Source: Coriobacteriia bacterium
Lineage (GTDB): Bacteria; Actinomycetota; Coriobacteriia; Anaerosomatales; Anaerosomataceae
Direction of reading: 5' to 3'
DNA: 64,000 nucleotides
NCBI GenBank assembly: GCA_030651765.1
Contig: JAUSBY010000005.1
Location: 1 to 64,000 of the forward strand
The position numbers were made by a program, and so were the translations under genes. Numbering within the stretch: the first letter of the stretch is position 1; every line of letters starts with the position of its first letter. Shown one piece after another: positions 16,975 to 26,864 of this stretch. The notes under the pieces were generated by a model that was not told where the DNA came from, made no database searches, and saw only the letters and a list, made by a program, of their open reading frames with translations.

Positions 16975-17921
16975 GAGTCCCCTCCGGTGTGTCCGACTGA
17001 TTCTATCAGGTCGACCGCGGCTTCCCCGGCCGCGTCGGATGACAGTGACGTGACGTCGAGCCAGTGCACGCGCGGATCGGCGCGGAACCACGTGAGCTGT
17101 CGCTTCGCGTAGCGTCGGGTGGCTCGCTTGACGGCCTCGACTGCGTCGACGAGGGGCGCCCCATCCTCCAGCACTCCCACGAACTCCTTGTAGCCGATGG
17201 CCTGTGTGGCGGTGAGCGCATCACGGAAGCCAGCGCCGACGAGCGCGCGCACCTCGTCGAGCAGTCCGGATGCGACCATCGTGTCTACCCGCTCGTCGAT
17301 CCGACGGTAGAGCACGGAGCGCTCCATGGTGAGTCCCACCAGGATCGTGTCCGGGTAGTGGGACTTCCGGTGGGCGAAACCCGCGGCTTGCTCCGCGTAC
17401 GAAGCTCCGTGTGCCGCCATCTCGAGGGCGCGCACGACGCGTCGTACGTTGTTGGGATGGATGACGGCGGCAGAGTCCGGGTCGAGAAGCGCGAGTTCGG
17501 CAAAGAGCGCCTCGGGCCCCTCGGCCACCACCCGGCGCTCGAGAACGTCGCGAAGCGAGTCGTTGAGATCTCCGGCCGGGAAGGACATCTCATCGAGGGC
17601 GGCTCTCACGTAAAGCCCCGTCCCGCCGGCGATGACCGGCACCGCGCCGCGCGCGAGGATGTCGCCGATGGCCATGCGCGCGTCACGCTGGTAGACCGCG
17701 GCCGAGTACGGCACTCCCGGATCGACGAGATCGATGCAGTGGTATGAGACCCTGCGTTCTCGTGCCGGGGTCTTCGCGGTCCCGACATCCATGTCGCGAT
17801 ACACCTGCATCGAGTCGGCGCTCACGATCTCGCCGCCAAGGCGCAGGGCGAGGTGTTCGGCGACTTGGCTCTTGCCGGCGGCCGTCGGGCCGACGATCGC
17901 TATGATGCGGGTCGGCATCAC
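16971..17921 (-). CDS. miaA: tRNA dimethylallyltransferase
   Basis: 316 residues. The P-loop GPTAAGKS (~10-17), SADSMQVYRDMDVGTAKT and GGTGLYVRA are MiaA signatures, with the tRNA-gripping insertion at ~115-190. It adds an isopentenyl group to A37 of tRNAs reading UNN codons, making the substrate of MiaB, encoded two genes upstream. Start is a GTG directly followed by an ATG (17918); both are plausible, and neither has a clear ribosome site, suggesting coupling to the AMMECR1-fusion gene that ends 2 nt before. Confidence 0.96.
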   Translation of the reverse strand: MMPTRIIAIVGPTAAGKSQVAEHLALRLGGEIVSADSMQVYRDMDVGTAKTPARERRVSYHCIDLVDPGVPYSAAVYQRDARMAIGDILARGAVPVIAGGTGLYVRAALDEMSFPAGDLNDSLRDVLERRVVAEGPEALFAELALLDPDSAAVIHPNNVRRVVRALEMAAHGASYAEQAAGFAHRKSHYPDTILVGLTMERSVLYRRIDERVDTMVASGLLDEVRALVGAGFRDALTATQAIGYKEFVGVLEDGAPLVDAVEAVKRATRRYAKRQLTWFRADPRVHWLDVTSLSSDAAGEAAVDLIESVGHTGGDS

Positions 17922-17923
17922 GC

Positions 17924-19303
17924 TCAGTGGTACCGCTCGACTCTGAAACGCTCGAGCCGATAGTGCTCACCCGGTGAGATGCCGGCCTTGGCCAGCGCGA
18001 TGGCGACCTGCTCATCGGCGGTGTCCACGCCCTCGAGATCGGGCAGGAGCAGTCCGCGCCGCCAGTCGGTGGAGACGATGACGCCGTACGTGCGCGGATC
18101 GAGATCGGTCATCGTGGCAGGCTCGGCAGGGTGAAGCACATCAACGGAGATCTCCAGGTCGCCGAGTTCGTCGGGCGCAAGGGGATCGAAGCGCGGGTCC
18201 GCGGTGGCGGCCTGGATGGCGTTGTGGATGATCTCCTCGGCCAGCGTGGCGCAGGTCGGCGCTATCGTGCCGATGCAGCCGCGCAGATCCCCTCCTGTGT
18301 GAAGGCTGACGAACGCGCCCGAACGCGATGCGAGAACGCCCTCGAGCTCGTCGGGCGGCACGACGACCCTCCGCTCGCGAACGTACGTCTCGATAGTCGC
18401 GCGCGCCAGGCTGACCGGGGGCGACTCAGGTACAGCGTCGTCGCCCGCCCCCTCGCCCGCATCGCGGTCACGGTCGAGAAGAGCCATGAGTCGCGGCGAA
18501 GCGACGACCGCGGTGAGATAGCCGACGCCCCACGGCGCCTCGTACGCGAGCACACGAGTGCGCGCATCGCTTCGGGCGACGTAACCGCCAAGCGTCACGA
18601 ACGACCGCAGTCCGCACTCCCCGGCCGCCTCGATCAGCGCCGGATCGAGCTGTTCGAGTCCGTCGAAGTCCCCTCGCGACAGGAGTCGCACGAGCTCGGC
18701 GTCGAATTCGGCGGCGTGTGGGGAGTAGCCGGCCGGTGCGTCGCGGGTGAGCCGGTGGCTGCAGTCGCCGCTTGCCACGAAGGCGACTTTGCGCCCGGTC
18801 TCGCGTACCGCAGCCCTGATCGCGTGGCCGAATTCGCGGTGGGTAGACAGCGGCAGGAACGACAACGAGAGCTCGACGACAGGGTAGCGTCCCGCCCGGT
18901 CGAGGAAGCTCAGCGGGACCATCGCGCCGTGGTCGAGCGTCCCGGGCTCGAGTAATGGGCTTTCGGAACGCGGCATGACGGGGATCGATGCCGCGGCGGC
19001 CTGTCTCATGATCGCGTCGGCGAGGTCCGGATCGCCCTTCAAGCGAAGCGCGACGCCGGGTGCGCCGAACTGCCCGAGGTCGCCCTCGAGCAGCGGGCCG
19101 TCCTCGATGACGAACGTCCCGCGTGCCACCGGCGCATGCGGGGACATCACAACGAGTGTCTCCGGCTCGAAGCTCTCAAGCAACGCGGCCGCGTCCGCGA
19201 GCGCGCGTGCGGAGTCGGCGGTCACGCGGGCGCGCTCCCCTCCGACCTCGGGCACCATGATGGGCGGATGCGGGGCGACGATGCCGAGGATCTCATCGGT
19301 CAT
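17924..19303 (-). CDS. LigB-AMMECR1 fusion, AmmeMemoRadiSam system protein A
   Basis: 459 residues, two domains. Residues ~1-265 resemble class III extradiol dioxygenase (LigB/MEMO-type) folds, with the putative metal ligands in APHPP, MSPHAP, LDHG and SGDCSH. Residues ~285-459 form an AMMECR1 domain with its signature LRGCIGT. Such fusions are the A component of the AmmeMemoRadiSam set (AMMECR1, Memo and a radical SAM protein), whose reaction is not established. The ATG at 19303 is preferred over a GTG at 19312 because GGAGG lies 8 nt before it. It sits between miaB and miaA; the radical SAM partner is not in the window. Confidence 0.88.
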   Translation of the reverse strand: MTDEILGIVAPHPPIMVPEVGGERARVTADSARALADAAALLESFEPETLVVMSPHAPVARGTFVIEDGPLLEGDLGQFGAPGVALRLKGDPDLADAIMRQAAAASIPVMPRSESPLLEPGTLDHGAMVPLSFLDRAGRYPVVELSLSFLPLSTHREFGHAIRAAVRETGRKVAFVASGDCSHRLTRDAPAGYSPHAAEFDAELVRLLSRGDFDGLEQLDPALIEAAGECGLRSFVTLGGYVARSDARTRVLAYEAPWGVGYLTAVVASPRLMALLDRDRDAGEGAGDDAVPESPPVSLARATIETYVRERRVVVPPDELEGVLASRSGAFVSLHTGGDLRGCIGTIAPTCATLAEEIIHNAIQAATADPRFDPLAPDELGDLEISVDVLHPAEPATMTDLDPRTYGVIVSTDWRRGLLLPDLEGVDTADEQVAIALAKAGISPGEHYRLERFRVERYH

Positions 19304-19340
19304 CGGACTCACCTCCAGGCATCGTGTCCATTCCCGCGCG

Positions 19341-20684
19341 TCACGACTCGCTAACGGGTCGTCCGGCTAGCTCACCGGTCAGGAACCACGGGTGTGCCCC
19401 GGTTATGCGGATGTCGGCGACGGTGCCGGCGAGCGCGGAGGCCGTGTGAGCCGAGTCGACCGGGACGTGGACCAGCCGGTTCTCCGGCGTGCGCGCCGAC
19501 AGGACCGACTCGTCGCGCTTTGAGGAACCCTCGATGAGGCATGTGCGAACCGCGCCGATCTCCCGTTCGTTGGATGCGAAGGACAGTTCACGCACGAGTT
19601 GCGCGAGGCGGTCGAAGCGCTCCTGGGCGAGTGCGCGGGGCACGCTGTCGGTCAGTGCCGCCGCCGGCGTTCCCTCCCGGGGCGAGTAGATGAACGTGAA
19701 CGCATGGTCGAAGGCCACATCCCGCACCACGTCGAGCGTCGCTTCGAAGTCCTCGTCGGTCTCGCCGGGGAAGCCGACGATGATGTCGGTCGAGAGCGCG
19801 ATTCCGGGCAGCGCCTCGCGGAGTCGCGCCACGCGACTCAGATACTCGTCGCGCGTGTAACCGCGGTTCATGGCGGCCAGGATGCGATCCGAGCCGTGCT
19901 GGATCGGCAGATGGAGGTACGGCATGAGCGCCGGAACCTCGGCGAGCGCGCGTATCGTCTGGTCCGAGAGGTCTTTCGGGTGGCTCGTCGCGAACCTGAC
20001 GCGCCTGATGCCCGTGGCGGCGACTGCTCGCAGCAGCTCGGAGAAGCGCGGCTCACCGTAGCGATCGCGTCCGTAGGAGTTGACGTTCTGACCGAGGAGC
20101 GTGACTTCGACAACCCCCTCGGCGACGAACGACGATACCTCGGTCACGACGTCCTCGAAGTCACGGCTACGCTCGGCGCCACGAACGCGCGGCACGATGC
20201 AGTACGCGCAGTGGTTGTCGCAGCCGACGGTGATCGGCACCCACGCGTGCCACGGCTTCTCGCGCACGGACGGCAGGTCGCTTGCGAAGGCCTCGCCCTC
20301 ATCCAGCACGTGGATCGCTGGCCGGCCTGAAGCGGCTGCCCGGAGCAGTGCAGGGAGTTCATCGATGTTGTGCGTGCCGAACACCACGTCGACGTGCGGG
20401 ACCTCGCGCAGGAGCGCTGCCCCGTCGCGCTGGCCGATGCAGCCGCCCACGGCGATCAGGACGTCGGGCCGCCCGCCGGTCTTGATCGCCTTGAGCGAGG
20501 AGACCTGGCCGAGCAGACGGTCATCCGCGGTCTCCCGGACGCAGCACGTGTTGAAGACGATGACGTCGGCCTCCTCGAGCACTCTTGCGGGAGTGAGACC
20601 AACGGACTCGAGAAGGCCCGCCATGCGCTCGGAGTCGTGTTTGTTCATCTGGCACCCGAACGTGCGGATCGCGTAGGTTCTCAC
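19341..20684 (-). CDS. miaB: tRNA-2-methylthio-N6-dimethylallyladenosine synthase
   Basis: 447 residues, methylthiotransferase family. The N-terminal domain has the three auxiliary-cluster cysteines (FGCQMN, NTCCVRE, VGGCIGQ), the radical SAM domain has CDNHCAYC (CxxxCxxC, ~155-162), and a TRAM domain closes the protein. It converts i6A37, made by MiaA, to ms2i6A37. MiaB rather than RimO is indicated by TFGCQMN and the [10 protein letters not shown] segment; a separate RimO is encoded at 29324. Starts with GTG overlapping the PHP gene stop by 4 nt. Confidence 0.96.
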   Translation of the reverse strand: MRTYAIRTFGCQMNKHDSERMAGLLESVGLTPARVLEEADVIVFNTCCVRETADDRLLGQVSSLKAIKTGGRPDVLIAVGGCIGQRDGAALLREVPHVDVVFGTHNIDELPALLRAAASGRPAIHVLDEGEAFASDLPSVREKPWHAWVPITVGCDNHCAYCIVPRVRGAERSRDFEDVVTEVSSFVAEGVVEVTLLGQNVNSYGRDRYGEPRFSELLRAVAATGIRRVRFATSHPKDLSDQTIRALAEVPALMPYLHLPIQHGSDRILAAMNRGYTRDEYLSRVARLREALPGIALSTDIIVGFPGETDEDFEATLDVVRDVAFDHAFTFIYSPREGTPAAALTDSVPRALAQERFDRLAQLVRELSFASNEREIGAVRTCLIEGSSKRDESVLSARTPENRLVHVPVDSAHTASALAGTVADIRITGAHPWFLTGELAGRPVSES

Positions 20685-21520
20685 CGGCCCGTCCCCGTGT
20701 CCTGAGACCCGTGCGCGGCACGAAGCGACGCGAGGACTGCGTCGGGTACGTCGGCCGAGCCGAGCGGGTTGCCCTCGGCATCGTCACCGTGGAAGTCCGA
20801 GCCGCCGGTGCAGACGAGCCCGTGGGCGGCGGCAAGCCTGATGTAGCGTTGCCGGGTCTCATGGTCGTGGCTGCCGTGGTACGCCTCGATACCCACGATG
20901 CCGAGGGAGGCCAGTTGACCGATGAGGTCGTCGACGCCGCTCAGCGCCGGATGCGCCAGCACGGCGACGCCACCCGCTTCGCGGATCCAGCCGATGACTT
21001 CGGCGGCGGTGCCGGTGGGCTTGGGGACGTGGTGCGGTCGCCCGCGGCCGAGCAGCCGGTCGAACGCGTCGGAGACAGACGACGCGTGGCCGCCGGCGAC
21101 CAGGACGTGTGCGATATGGGCGCGCCCGACCGCACCCCCGTCGGCGGCGTCGAGCACGTCGTGGAACGTGACGTCGAGCCCGCTGCGCTGAAGCGACGCC
21201 ACGATGCGCTCGGCACGGTCGATCCGCACCGAGCGCAGGTGTGTGAGGCGGATGGCAAGCGTAGGATCGGCAGAATCGATGAAGTAGCCGAGGATGTGCA
21301 TACCGCGGCCGTCGAGCTCTGCCGAGAGTTCCACCGCCGGGATGACCTCGAGAGCACGATCCCGCCCTGCTTCCAGCGCGGCTCCCACGCCGGCGACCGT
21401 GTCGTGGTCGGTGATGGCGATGGCCGGAAGTCCGAGTGCGGCCGCACGGGCCACTATCTCCTGAGGTGCGAGGGCACCATCCGATGCGTTCGAGTGTATA
21501 TGAAGGTCCGGGCCGGGCAT
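20681..21520 (-). CDS. PHP-domain phosphoesterase, YciV/RNase AM-like
   Basis: 279 residues, PHP metal-dependent hydrolase of the YciV type. Metal-binding motifs are DLHIHSNASDG (~5-15), ITDHDTVAG (~37-45), VAVLAHPA and GGSDFHGDD. Relatives hydrolyse 3',5'-bisnucleotides or act as 5'-exonucleases on RNA (RNase AM); which applies here cannot be read from the sequence. It lies between spoVS and miaB with an ATGA-type overlap to miaB, fitting the RNA-processing character of the run. Confidence 0.88.
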   Translation of the reverse strand: MPGPDLHIHSNASDGALAPQEIVARAAALGLPAIAITDHDTVAGVGAALEAGRDRALEVIPAVELSAELDGRGMHILGYFIDSADPTLAIRLTHLRSVRIDRAERIVASLQRSGLDVTFHDVLDAADGGAVGRAHIAHVLVAGGHASSVSDAFDRLLGRGRPHHVPKPTGTAAEVIGWIREAGGVAVLAHPALSGVDDLIGQLASLGIVGIEAYHGSHDHETRQRYIRLAAAHGLVCTGGSDFHGDDAEGNPLGSADVPDAVLASLRAAHGSQDTGTGR

Positions 21521-21528
21521 GCCTGGCC

Positions 21529-21804
21529 CTACGGGTGGCGCGGCGCGCGTGGTTCGACGAGTAGCCGGATGGCGGTGCGCTCCTCGCCGTTGATCTCGAT
21601 GTCCGCGAAGGCCGGCGTGCAGATGAGGTCCATGCCGCTTGGCGCTACGAATCCGCGCGCGATGGCGATGGCCTTGACGGCCTGATTGAGTGCTCCGGCT
21701 CCTACAACCTGTATCTCGACGGCTCCCTGCTCACGGATGACACCGGCAAGCGCACCGGCGACGGAGTTGGGGCTGGACTTGGTCGAGACCTTGAGCACTT
21801 CCAC
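21529..21804 (-). CDS. spoVS: Stage V sporulation protein S
   Basis: 91 residues, near full-length identity in character to SpoVS: LKVSTKSSPNSVAGALAGVI at the N-terminus, then VVGAGALNQAVKAIAIARGF, with the C-terminal EINGEERTAIRLLVEP. SpoVS is a small Alba-like nucleic-acid-binding protein that affects sporulation in Bacillus but is also present in non-sporulating lineages such as Thermus. The GTG start lies behind AGGAGG. No other sporulation gene is in the window. It is the first gene of the long leftward run and has its own -10. Confidence 0.95.
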   Translation of the reverse strand: MEVLKVSTKSSPNSVAGALAGVIREQGAVEIQVVGAGALNQAVKAIAIARGFVAPSGMDLICTPAFADIEINGEERTAIRLLVEPRAPRHP

Positions 21805-21908
21805 GGTGCCTCCTGCGGTGTGTCATCACTACTGCGATCACTGCTACGTTTGAGGTGCGACTGAGGGCGTCACTTGTGGTGTGACCGCCGGAGGCGGTGT
21901 GCTGCCGA

Positions 21909-21914
21909 GTATAA
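21909..21914 (-). promoter_or_regulatory. -10 element upstream of spoVS
   Basis: TATACT on the minus strand, about 105 nt before the spoVS start; the matching -35 is poor. Below it the leader contains GTCAC-ttgtg-GTGAC-like and CCGCC-gga-GGCGG inverted repeats. The 175-nt gap between the GHKL ATPase gene and spoVS holds no open frame. Confidence 0.45.
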
Positions 21915-21979
21915 CCCATCGACTTCGCGCAGACGACCACGTGGGTCCGGTCGGCAGGGCTTGAGATCGGAGGGCGGGA

Positions 21980-23056
21980 CTAGTCGTCCTTCTCGATGCC
22001 GAAGCGCACATTGATGGTGTCCCGCCCGATCGTGACGCGGGGCTCGCCCTTGAGCGTCAGGTAGTAGCGCTCCGCGAGCACATCGAACGCACGCGTCAGT
22101 TCACGGCGGAACGCGCCGAGGTCGGAGTGGTGTATCCGCAACGATCGTCGGTCCCGGTAGATGTCGGGGGCCGGCTCGGGGGTCGGATCCTCGGAACCGG
22201 TGAGCTGCGCCGACAGCGCCTCGAGACAGACGAGTTCGCCGCCGAGGATGCGGTGGGCGGTACGCTCGGAGACAGCGAGTCCCATCGCGGTGGCGACCTC
22301 GGTCAGCTCGGCCGCGTCGGAGCACGCGGCGGGCCTCTGCCACACGTGCAGACGCTCGAGGTCGTCGCAGAACATGAGGTCACCCACGTCGAGGTGCGTC
22401 CTGCCGAGGCTGTAGAGCGTCGACAGGACCTCGGTGGGCGTGCCGAGGTAGAGTTCGAGGGCGGGATGCTCGCAGGCGAATTCCACCACCCGGCGGATGA
22501 TGTTGTGCGGGCCGCGAGCGACCTTGAGCGCCCCGCTCTCGTCGACATCGACGGTGGGCCAGGTCGACTGATCGGCACGCTCGGGCAGCGTCGACGTATC
22601 GGCGATGACGGCGATGGCCGAGCCCTTGTGGGGTGCCGAGGCGGCCACCTTCGCCACGGTGACGTTCGACCTGACCGAGAACAGGGCCATGCCCCGGCCG
22701 TGGACGCCCCATCGGTCCATGACCATGGTCTCGAGCTTGGAGGTGACCCTCGGCTCGAAGATCGTCTCATGAAGGGCGGTCGGTACACCGACGCCGTCAT
22801 CGACCATCGTCAGGACGCGGTCGCTCCCATCGCGGGTGGTCGCGACGAAGATCCGCTGCGCGTGGGCATCGCGGGCGTTGCGCAGCAGCTCGACGACGAT
22901 GTCTTCAAAGCTCCGTACGTCGTGCTTTGCCTGTCTGCGCTCGGCCTCGGGGACACGCAGGCGTACGTACCCGTTGCCGAGGGCTTCCTCGACTTTGAGG
23001 TAGCCGTCGCCCGAGACCGCGGTGACGAAGTCTATGAGGGGGTCGGTGTCGCTCAT
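21980..23056 (-). CDS. GHKL-type ATP-binding protein of unknown function
   Basis: 358 residues. A GHKL/HATPase fold occupies ~40-165: N box ELLRNARDA (57-65), G1 DDGVG (86-90), a FEPRVTSK segment like those of MutL, MORC and topoisomerase VI-B, and the ATP lid GVHGRGMALF (117-126). There is no histidine dimerisation domain, receiver or membrane segment, so it is not an ordinary sensor kinase. The C-terminal half (~170-358) is unrecognised and may bind a partner or nucleic acid; it contains a helical stretch VATAMGLAVSERTAHRILGG resembling a helix-hairpin. It lies between rny and spoVS in the same orientation. Confidence 0.75.
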   Translation of the reverse strand: MSDTDPLIDFVTAVSGDGYLKVEEALGNGYVRLRVPEAERRQAKHDVRSFEDIVVELLRNARDAHAQRIFVATTRDGSDRVLTMVDDGVGVPTALHETIFEPRVTSKLETMVMDRWGVHGRGMALFSVRSNVTVAKVAASAPHKGSAIAVIADTSTLPERADQSTWPTVDVDESGALKVARGPHNIIRRVVEFACEHPALELYLGTPTEVLSTLYSLGRTHLDVGDLMFCDDLERLHVWQRPAACSDAAELTEVATAMGLAVSERTAHRILGGELVCLEALSAQLTGSEDPTPEPAPDIYRDRRSLRIHHSDLGAFRRELTRAFDVLAERYYLTLKGEPRVTIGRDTINVRFGIEKDD

Positions 23057-23096
23057 GACGTCTGCAAGCGTGACACGGCGCTCGTCCTATCTCAAG

Positions 23097-23126
23097 GCCG
23101 AGGGGACCTCAGCGGGTCCCCTCGGC
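23097..23126 (-). terminator. Perfect 12-bp hairpin after rny
   Basis: GCCGAGGGGACC (23097-23108) pairs without mismatch with GGTCCCCTCGGC (23115-23126), loop TCAGCG. It lies 44 nt after the rny stop and 41 nt before the GHKL gene start. The minus strand continues TTGAG, so a T-run is nearly absent, but stem quality and position fit a terminator or an mRNA 3' border. Confidence 0.65.
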
Positions 23127-23169
23127 GAACACGATACTGTTCTCTGCCCCGAGAGACTCGGCGGTCGCG

Positions 23170-24699
23170 CTACTTCGCGTACTCGACCGCGCGGCTCTCG
23201 CGGATGATCATGACCTTGATCTGGCCGGGATACTGGAGCTCCTCTTCGATCTGCTTGGCGAGGTCGCGGGCCATGAGCGTGGCATCGGCGTCGCTGATCT
23301 CGTCGGGCTTGACCATGACGCGAATCTCGCGTCCGGCCTGCATCGCATAGGACTTCTCGACTCCCGGGTGGGCCTCGGCGAGGGCCTCGAGCTTCTCGAG
23401 ACGCTTGATGTAGCTCTCCAGGGTCTCGCGACGGGCGCCCGGACGTGCGGCGGAGATGGCGTCGGCGGCCTGGACGATGACGGCCTCGACGGTCTGGGGC
23501 TCGACGTCGCCGTGGTGGGCCTCGATGCAGTGCACGACTTCCTTGTTCTCGCCGAGACGTCGCGCGAGGTCGGCGCCGATGACGGCGTGCGGCCCCTCGA
23601 TCTCGTGGTCTATGGCCTTGCCGAGGTCGTGCAGAAGTCCGGCACGCTTGGCGAGTGTGGGATCGAGTCCCAGCTCGGCGGCCATGACGCCGGCGACGTA
23701 CGCCACCTCGAGCGAGTGGTTGAGCACATTCTGGCCGTAGCTTGTGCGGTAGCGCAGACGCCCGAGCGTGCGAACCAGGTCCGCGTGCAGGTTGTGGACG
23801 CCGGTGTCGAAGACTGCCTGCTCCCCTGCTTCGTGCACGTGCTGGTCGACAAGCACCTCGGCTTTCTTGAACATCTCCTCGATGCGCGCGGGGTGGATGC
23901 GACCGTCGGCGATGAGGTTCTCGAGTGTGATGCGGCCCACCTCGCGACGGACCGGATCGAAGCTCGACAGAATGACCGCTTCGGGGGTGTCATCGATGAT
24001 CAGGTTGATGCCGGTGAGCTGCTCGAAGGCACGGATGTTGCGGCCTTCGCGGCCAATGATGCGTCCCTTGAGGTCATCGCTCGGGATGTGGACGACCGAT
24101 ACGGTCGACTCGGCGGTGTGATCGGCTGCGACGCGGCCGATCGCGATGCTGATGATGTTGCGCGCCTTGCGGTCGGCCTCTTCACGCGCCCGCTGCTCGC
24201 CCTCGCGAATCACGATGGCGGAGTCGTGGGCGACGTCTTGCTTCACGCGCTCGAGCAGTACCGCCTTGGCCTGGTCCGAGGACATTCCGGCGAGTGCTTC
24301 GAGGCGCGACTTCTCCTCGGCTATGGCCTCGTCGAGCTCCTGTTCGCGCTTGACGATCTGCCCCGCCTGGCTGGAGAGCTGGTGCTCGCGTTTGTCGATG
24401 GACTCGCTGCGTCGTTCGATCGACTCCTCGCGCTGAAGCATGCGGTTCTCGAGGGCGTTGATCTCCTTGCGGCGTTCCTTGATCTCCTCGTCGGCCTGTG
24501 CCTTGAGCTGGAAGATCTCATCCTTGGTTTCGAGTAGCATCTCCCTGCGAGTCGTCTCGGCTTGCTTCTCGGCATCAGCCAGCGCGTGTTCGGCCGCAGT
24601 GCGGGCCTGGTTCGCCTTGCCGGCGACCACGAAGCGGTTGATGACGAAGCCGAGGACGAAGCCGACAGCGAGTCCGATGAGTGCGTAGATCGGGCCCAT
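23170..24699 (-). CDS. rny: Ribonuclease Y
   Basis: 509 residues, normal RNase Y length. Layout: N-terminal membrane helix (~3-27), long coiled coil (~28-165), KH domain (~195-260, [23 protein letters not shown]), HD metal-dependent hydrolase domain (~315-420, with [11 protein letters not shown] and [12 protein letters not shown]), and the conserved C-terminal domain ending [12 protein letters not shown]. It is the membrane-bound endonuclease that starts mRNA decay. The start ATG has GGAGGGGA upstream. A structured leader or small RNA lies about 120 nt upstream. Confidence 0.97.
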   Translation of the reverse strand: MGPIYALIGLAVGFVLGFVINRFVVAGKANQARTAAEHALADAEKQAETTRREMLLETKDEIFQLKAQADEEIKERRKEINALENRMLQREESIERRSESIDKREHQLSSQAGQIVKREQELDEAIAEEKSRLEALAGMSSDQAKAVLLERVKQDVAHDSAIVIREGEQRAREEADRKARNIISIAIGRVAADHTAESTVSVVHIPSDDLKGRIIGREGRNIRAFEQLTGINLIIDDTPEAVILSSFDPVRREVGRITLENLIADGRIHPARIEEMFKKAEVLVDQHVHEAGEQAVFDTGVHNLHADLVRTLGRLRYRTSYGQNVLNHSLEVAYVAGVMAAELGLDPTLAKRAGLLHDLGKAIDHEIEGPHAVIGADLARRLGENKEVVHCIEAHHGDVEPQTVEAVIVQAADAISAARPGARRETLESYIKRLEKLEALAEAHPGVEKSYAMQAGREIRVMVKPDEISDADATLMARDLAKQIEEELQYPGQIKVMIIRESRAVEYAK

Positions 24700-24814
24700 C
24701 GCGCGTCCCCTCCCTATCCGGGTTCATGTGTGACGTGTCTCGGTGATGCGGCCTCCGGGCCCGGATGATCGGACCGGAGGAGACGGCGAGTCGCAGACTG
24801 CTGGGTGCCAGATA

Positions 24815-24991
24815 CGACAAAGCCGGACGACATCTCGTCCGGCAAGCGCGGCCCAGGTACGGGGTTCATTGGTCCCACATATATGCCAGCGGCCACCCCC
24901 ATGGGGTGGCTTCGGGCGGTGAGTACATAAGAACCACATACGATACGACACACCGCGATCATGCCGGCTGTCGTCTCGGTCACGTTTACCG
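24815..24991 (-). ncRNA. Candidate small RNA or terminated leader of rny
   Basis: Starting at the predicted start (~24991), minus-strand 5' GCGCGG (24994-24989) can pair with CCGCGC (24851-24846), closing a domain. Inside are GCGGTG/CACCGC (24956-24951 with 24921-24916) and the perfect hairpin GCCACCCC-ATG-GGGGTGGC (24910-24892). The domain ends directly against an intrinsic terminator. This 'closed junction then terminator' plan is what riboswitches and terminated small RNAs look like. I do not recognise a known family (no match to 6S, tmRNA, SRP, c-di-GMP, cobalamin or purine consensus that I could see). Confidence 0.45.
24822..24843 (-). terminator. Intrinsic terminator upstream of rny
   Basis: GCCGGACGA (24822-24830) pairs perfectly with TCGTCCGGC (24835-24843), loop of 4 nt, followed on the minus strand by TTTGTCG. 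It lies 231 nt past the recX stop and 123 nt before the rny start, so it can end recA-recX transcripts or terminate a leader of rny. Confidence 0.75.
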
Positions 24992-24996
24992 CGCCC

Positions 24997-25026
24997 ATCG
25001 TACTCGCGAGGCACTGTCCGCGTCAA
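24997..25026 (-). promoter_or_regulatory. Promoter for the small RNA or rny leader
   Basis: On the minus strand TTGACG (25026-25021) and TACGAT (25002-24997) are 18 nt apart, close to the sigma70 consensus. The start would fall near 24990, 48 nt after the recX stop. Confidence 0.6.
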
Positions 25027-25073
25027 GATGGCAACGCCTCTGAGCAGCGAGAACGACCCTTGTGCGTGCGCTC

Positions 25074-25727
25074 CTAGAGATGCTCCTCAGGTTGGGCCGT
25101 GTCTTCCCTATCGGCCATGGCAGACTCTGCCGCATCACGTGCGTCCCCGAACGAGAATCCGCGTCGTACGAGCCGTGCGGTGAGGCGGTCGACCGAATCG
25201 CCGGAGCGGAGTGCCCGCGTAGCCGCGTTGCCGGCGCGGGTGCGCTCGTCGTGTGCGGGCGCGCATTCGTCGAGTTCTTTCATGGCGAGGTCATCCGGAA
25301 CGCCCTTGCGGGCCATCTCGCGCAGTGCGCGCTGCCGTCCGATACCGCGCACCGATACGAGGGAGTGCGCGAGTATCCGCGCGAACCGTTCGTCGTCTAC
25401 GAGGCCCGAACGGACCAGGTCTGCGATCAGTTCGGACACCACGGAGGAGGGGTACCCATCCGCGTGCAACGTGTCCGCGAGTTCGGTGGTGCCCCGCTCG
25501 CGATACGCGAGGAGCCGGTAGGCACGCGCGCGTGCCTCCTCCGGCTCTAGTGCGAGCGCTCGCGCGTCGATGTCCGATGGGTCGATCACATCGCCCAACG
25601 CGAGCCCGAGCTGCCTGAGAACCGGTGAGGCGATGGCCCGCCAGGCTTCGTCATCGAGATAGATGGTCCTTCGTGACGAGCCCCGCGTGCCGCGGATCTC
25701 GGTGACGGTTCTGAGATCCGCGGCCAC
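25074..25727 (-). CDS. recX: Regulatory protein RecX
   Basis: 217 residues, helical three-repeat RecX fold: RAYRLLAYRERGTTELADTL, then SGLVDDERFARILAHSLVSVRGIGRQRALREM and the C-terminal RLTARLVRRGFSFGDARDAAE. RecX binds inside RecA filaments and limits their activity. The GTG start lies 3 nt after the recA stop, so the two are co-translated and share the SOS promoter. It is longer at the N-terminus than E. coli RecX, as in many actinobacteria. Confidence 0.93.
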   Translation of the reverse strand: MAADLRTVTEIRGTRGSSRRTIYLDDEAWRAIASPVLRQLGLALGDVIDPSDIDARALALEPEEARARAYRLLAYRERGTTELADTLHADGYPSSVVSELIADLVRSGLVDDERFARILAHSLVSVRGIGRQRALREMARKGVPDDLAMKELDECAPAHDERTRAGNAATRALRSGDSVDRLTARLVRRGFSFGDARDAAESAMADREDTAQPEEHL

Positions 25728-25730
25728 GAT

Positions 25731-26783
<1,053 letters not shown>

Positions 26784-26835
26784 GCTCACTTCTGCTCCTT
26801 TACGCCGTCCGGACGACCCCCTGAAGGTCGTCACG

Positions 26836-26864
26836 ACCGTACACGAACATACGTTCGGTGTCAA
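26836..26864 (-). promoter_or_regulatory. recA promoter
   Basis: On the minus strand TTGACA (26864-26859) and TACGGT (26841-26836) are 17 nt apart, and a LexA box fills the spacer: the same design as the LysM-gene promoter. The -35 begins immediately after the thpR stop codon. Confidence 0.8.
26844..26857. promoter_or_regulatory. LexA-binding site at recA
   Basis: CGAACATACGTTCG, identical to SOS box 1 beside lexA, lying wholly between the -35 and -10 of the recA promoter. It predicts SOS induction of recA and recX. Confidence 0.95.

Larger units (their letters stand above)
24700..25073. other. 374-nt intergenic region between recX and rny
   Basis: The largest non-coding gap in this half of the window. 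From right to left (minus strand) it holds a good sigma70-like promoter, about 170 nt that can fold into a closed multi-hairpin structure, an intrinsic terminator, then about 120 nt leading to the rny ribosome site with a further CCTCCGG/CCGGAGG inverted repeat. An open frame of 94 codons crosses it but has no coding character. Confidence 0.6.

Noticed and set aside
21529-21804. Evidence for a sporulating organism from SpoVS
   Set aside because: SpoVS occurs in non-sporulating lineages, and no other sporulation gene is in the window.
24815-24991. 6S RNA as identity of the structured RNA
   Set aside because: The length is close, but the long hairpin with a central bubble does not form; the fold is a closed junction with separate hairpins.
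24714-24998. A 94-codon minus-strand frame in the recX-rny gap
   Set aside because: It reads through the terminator hairpin and structured region, and the composition is not protein-like for this genome.
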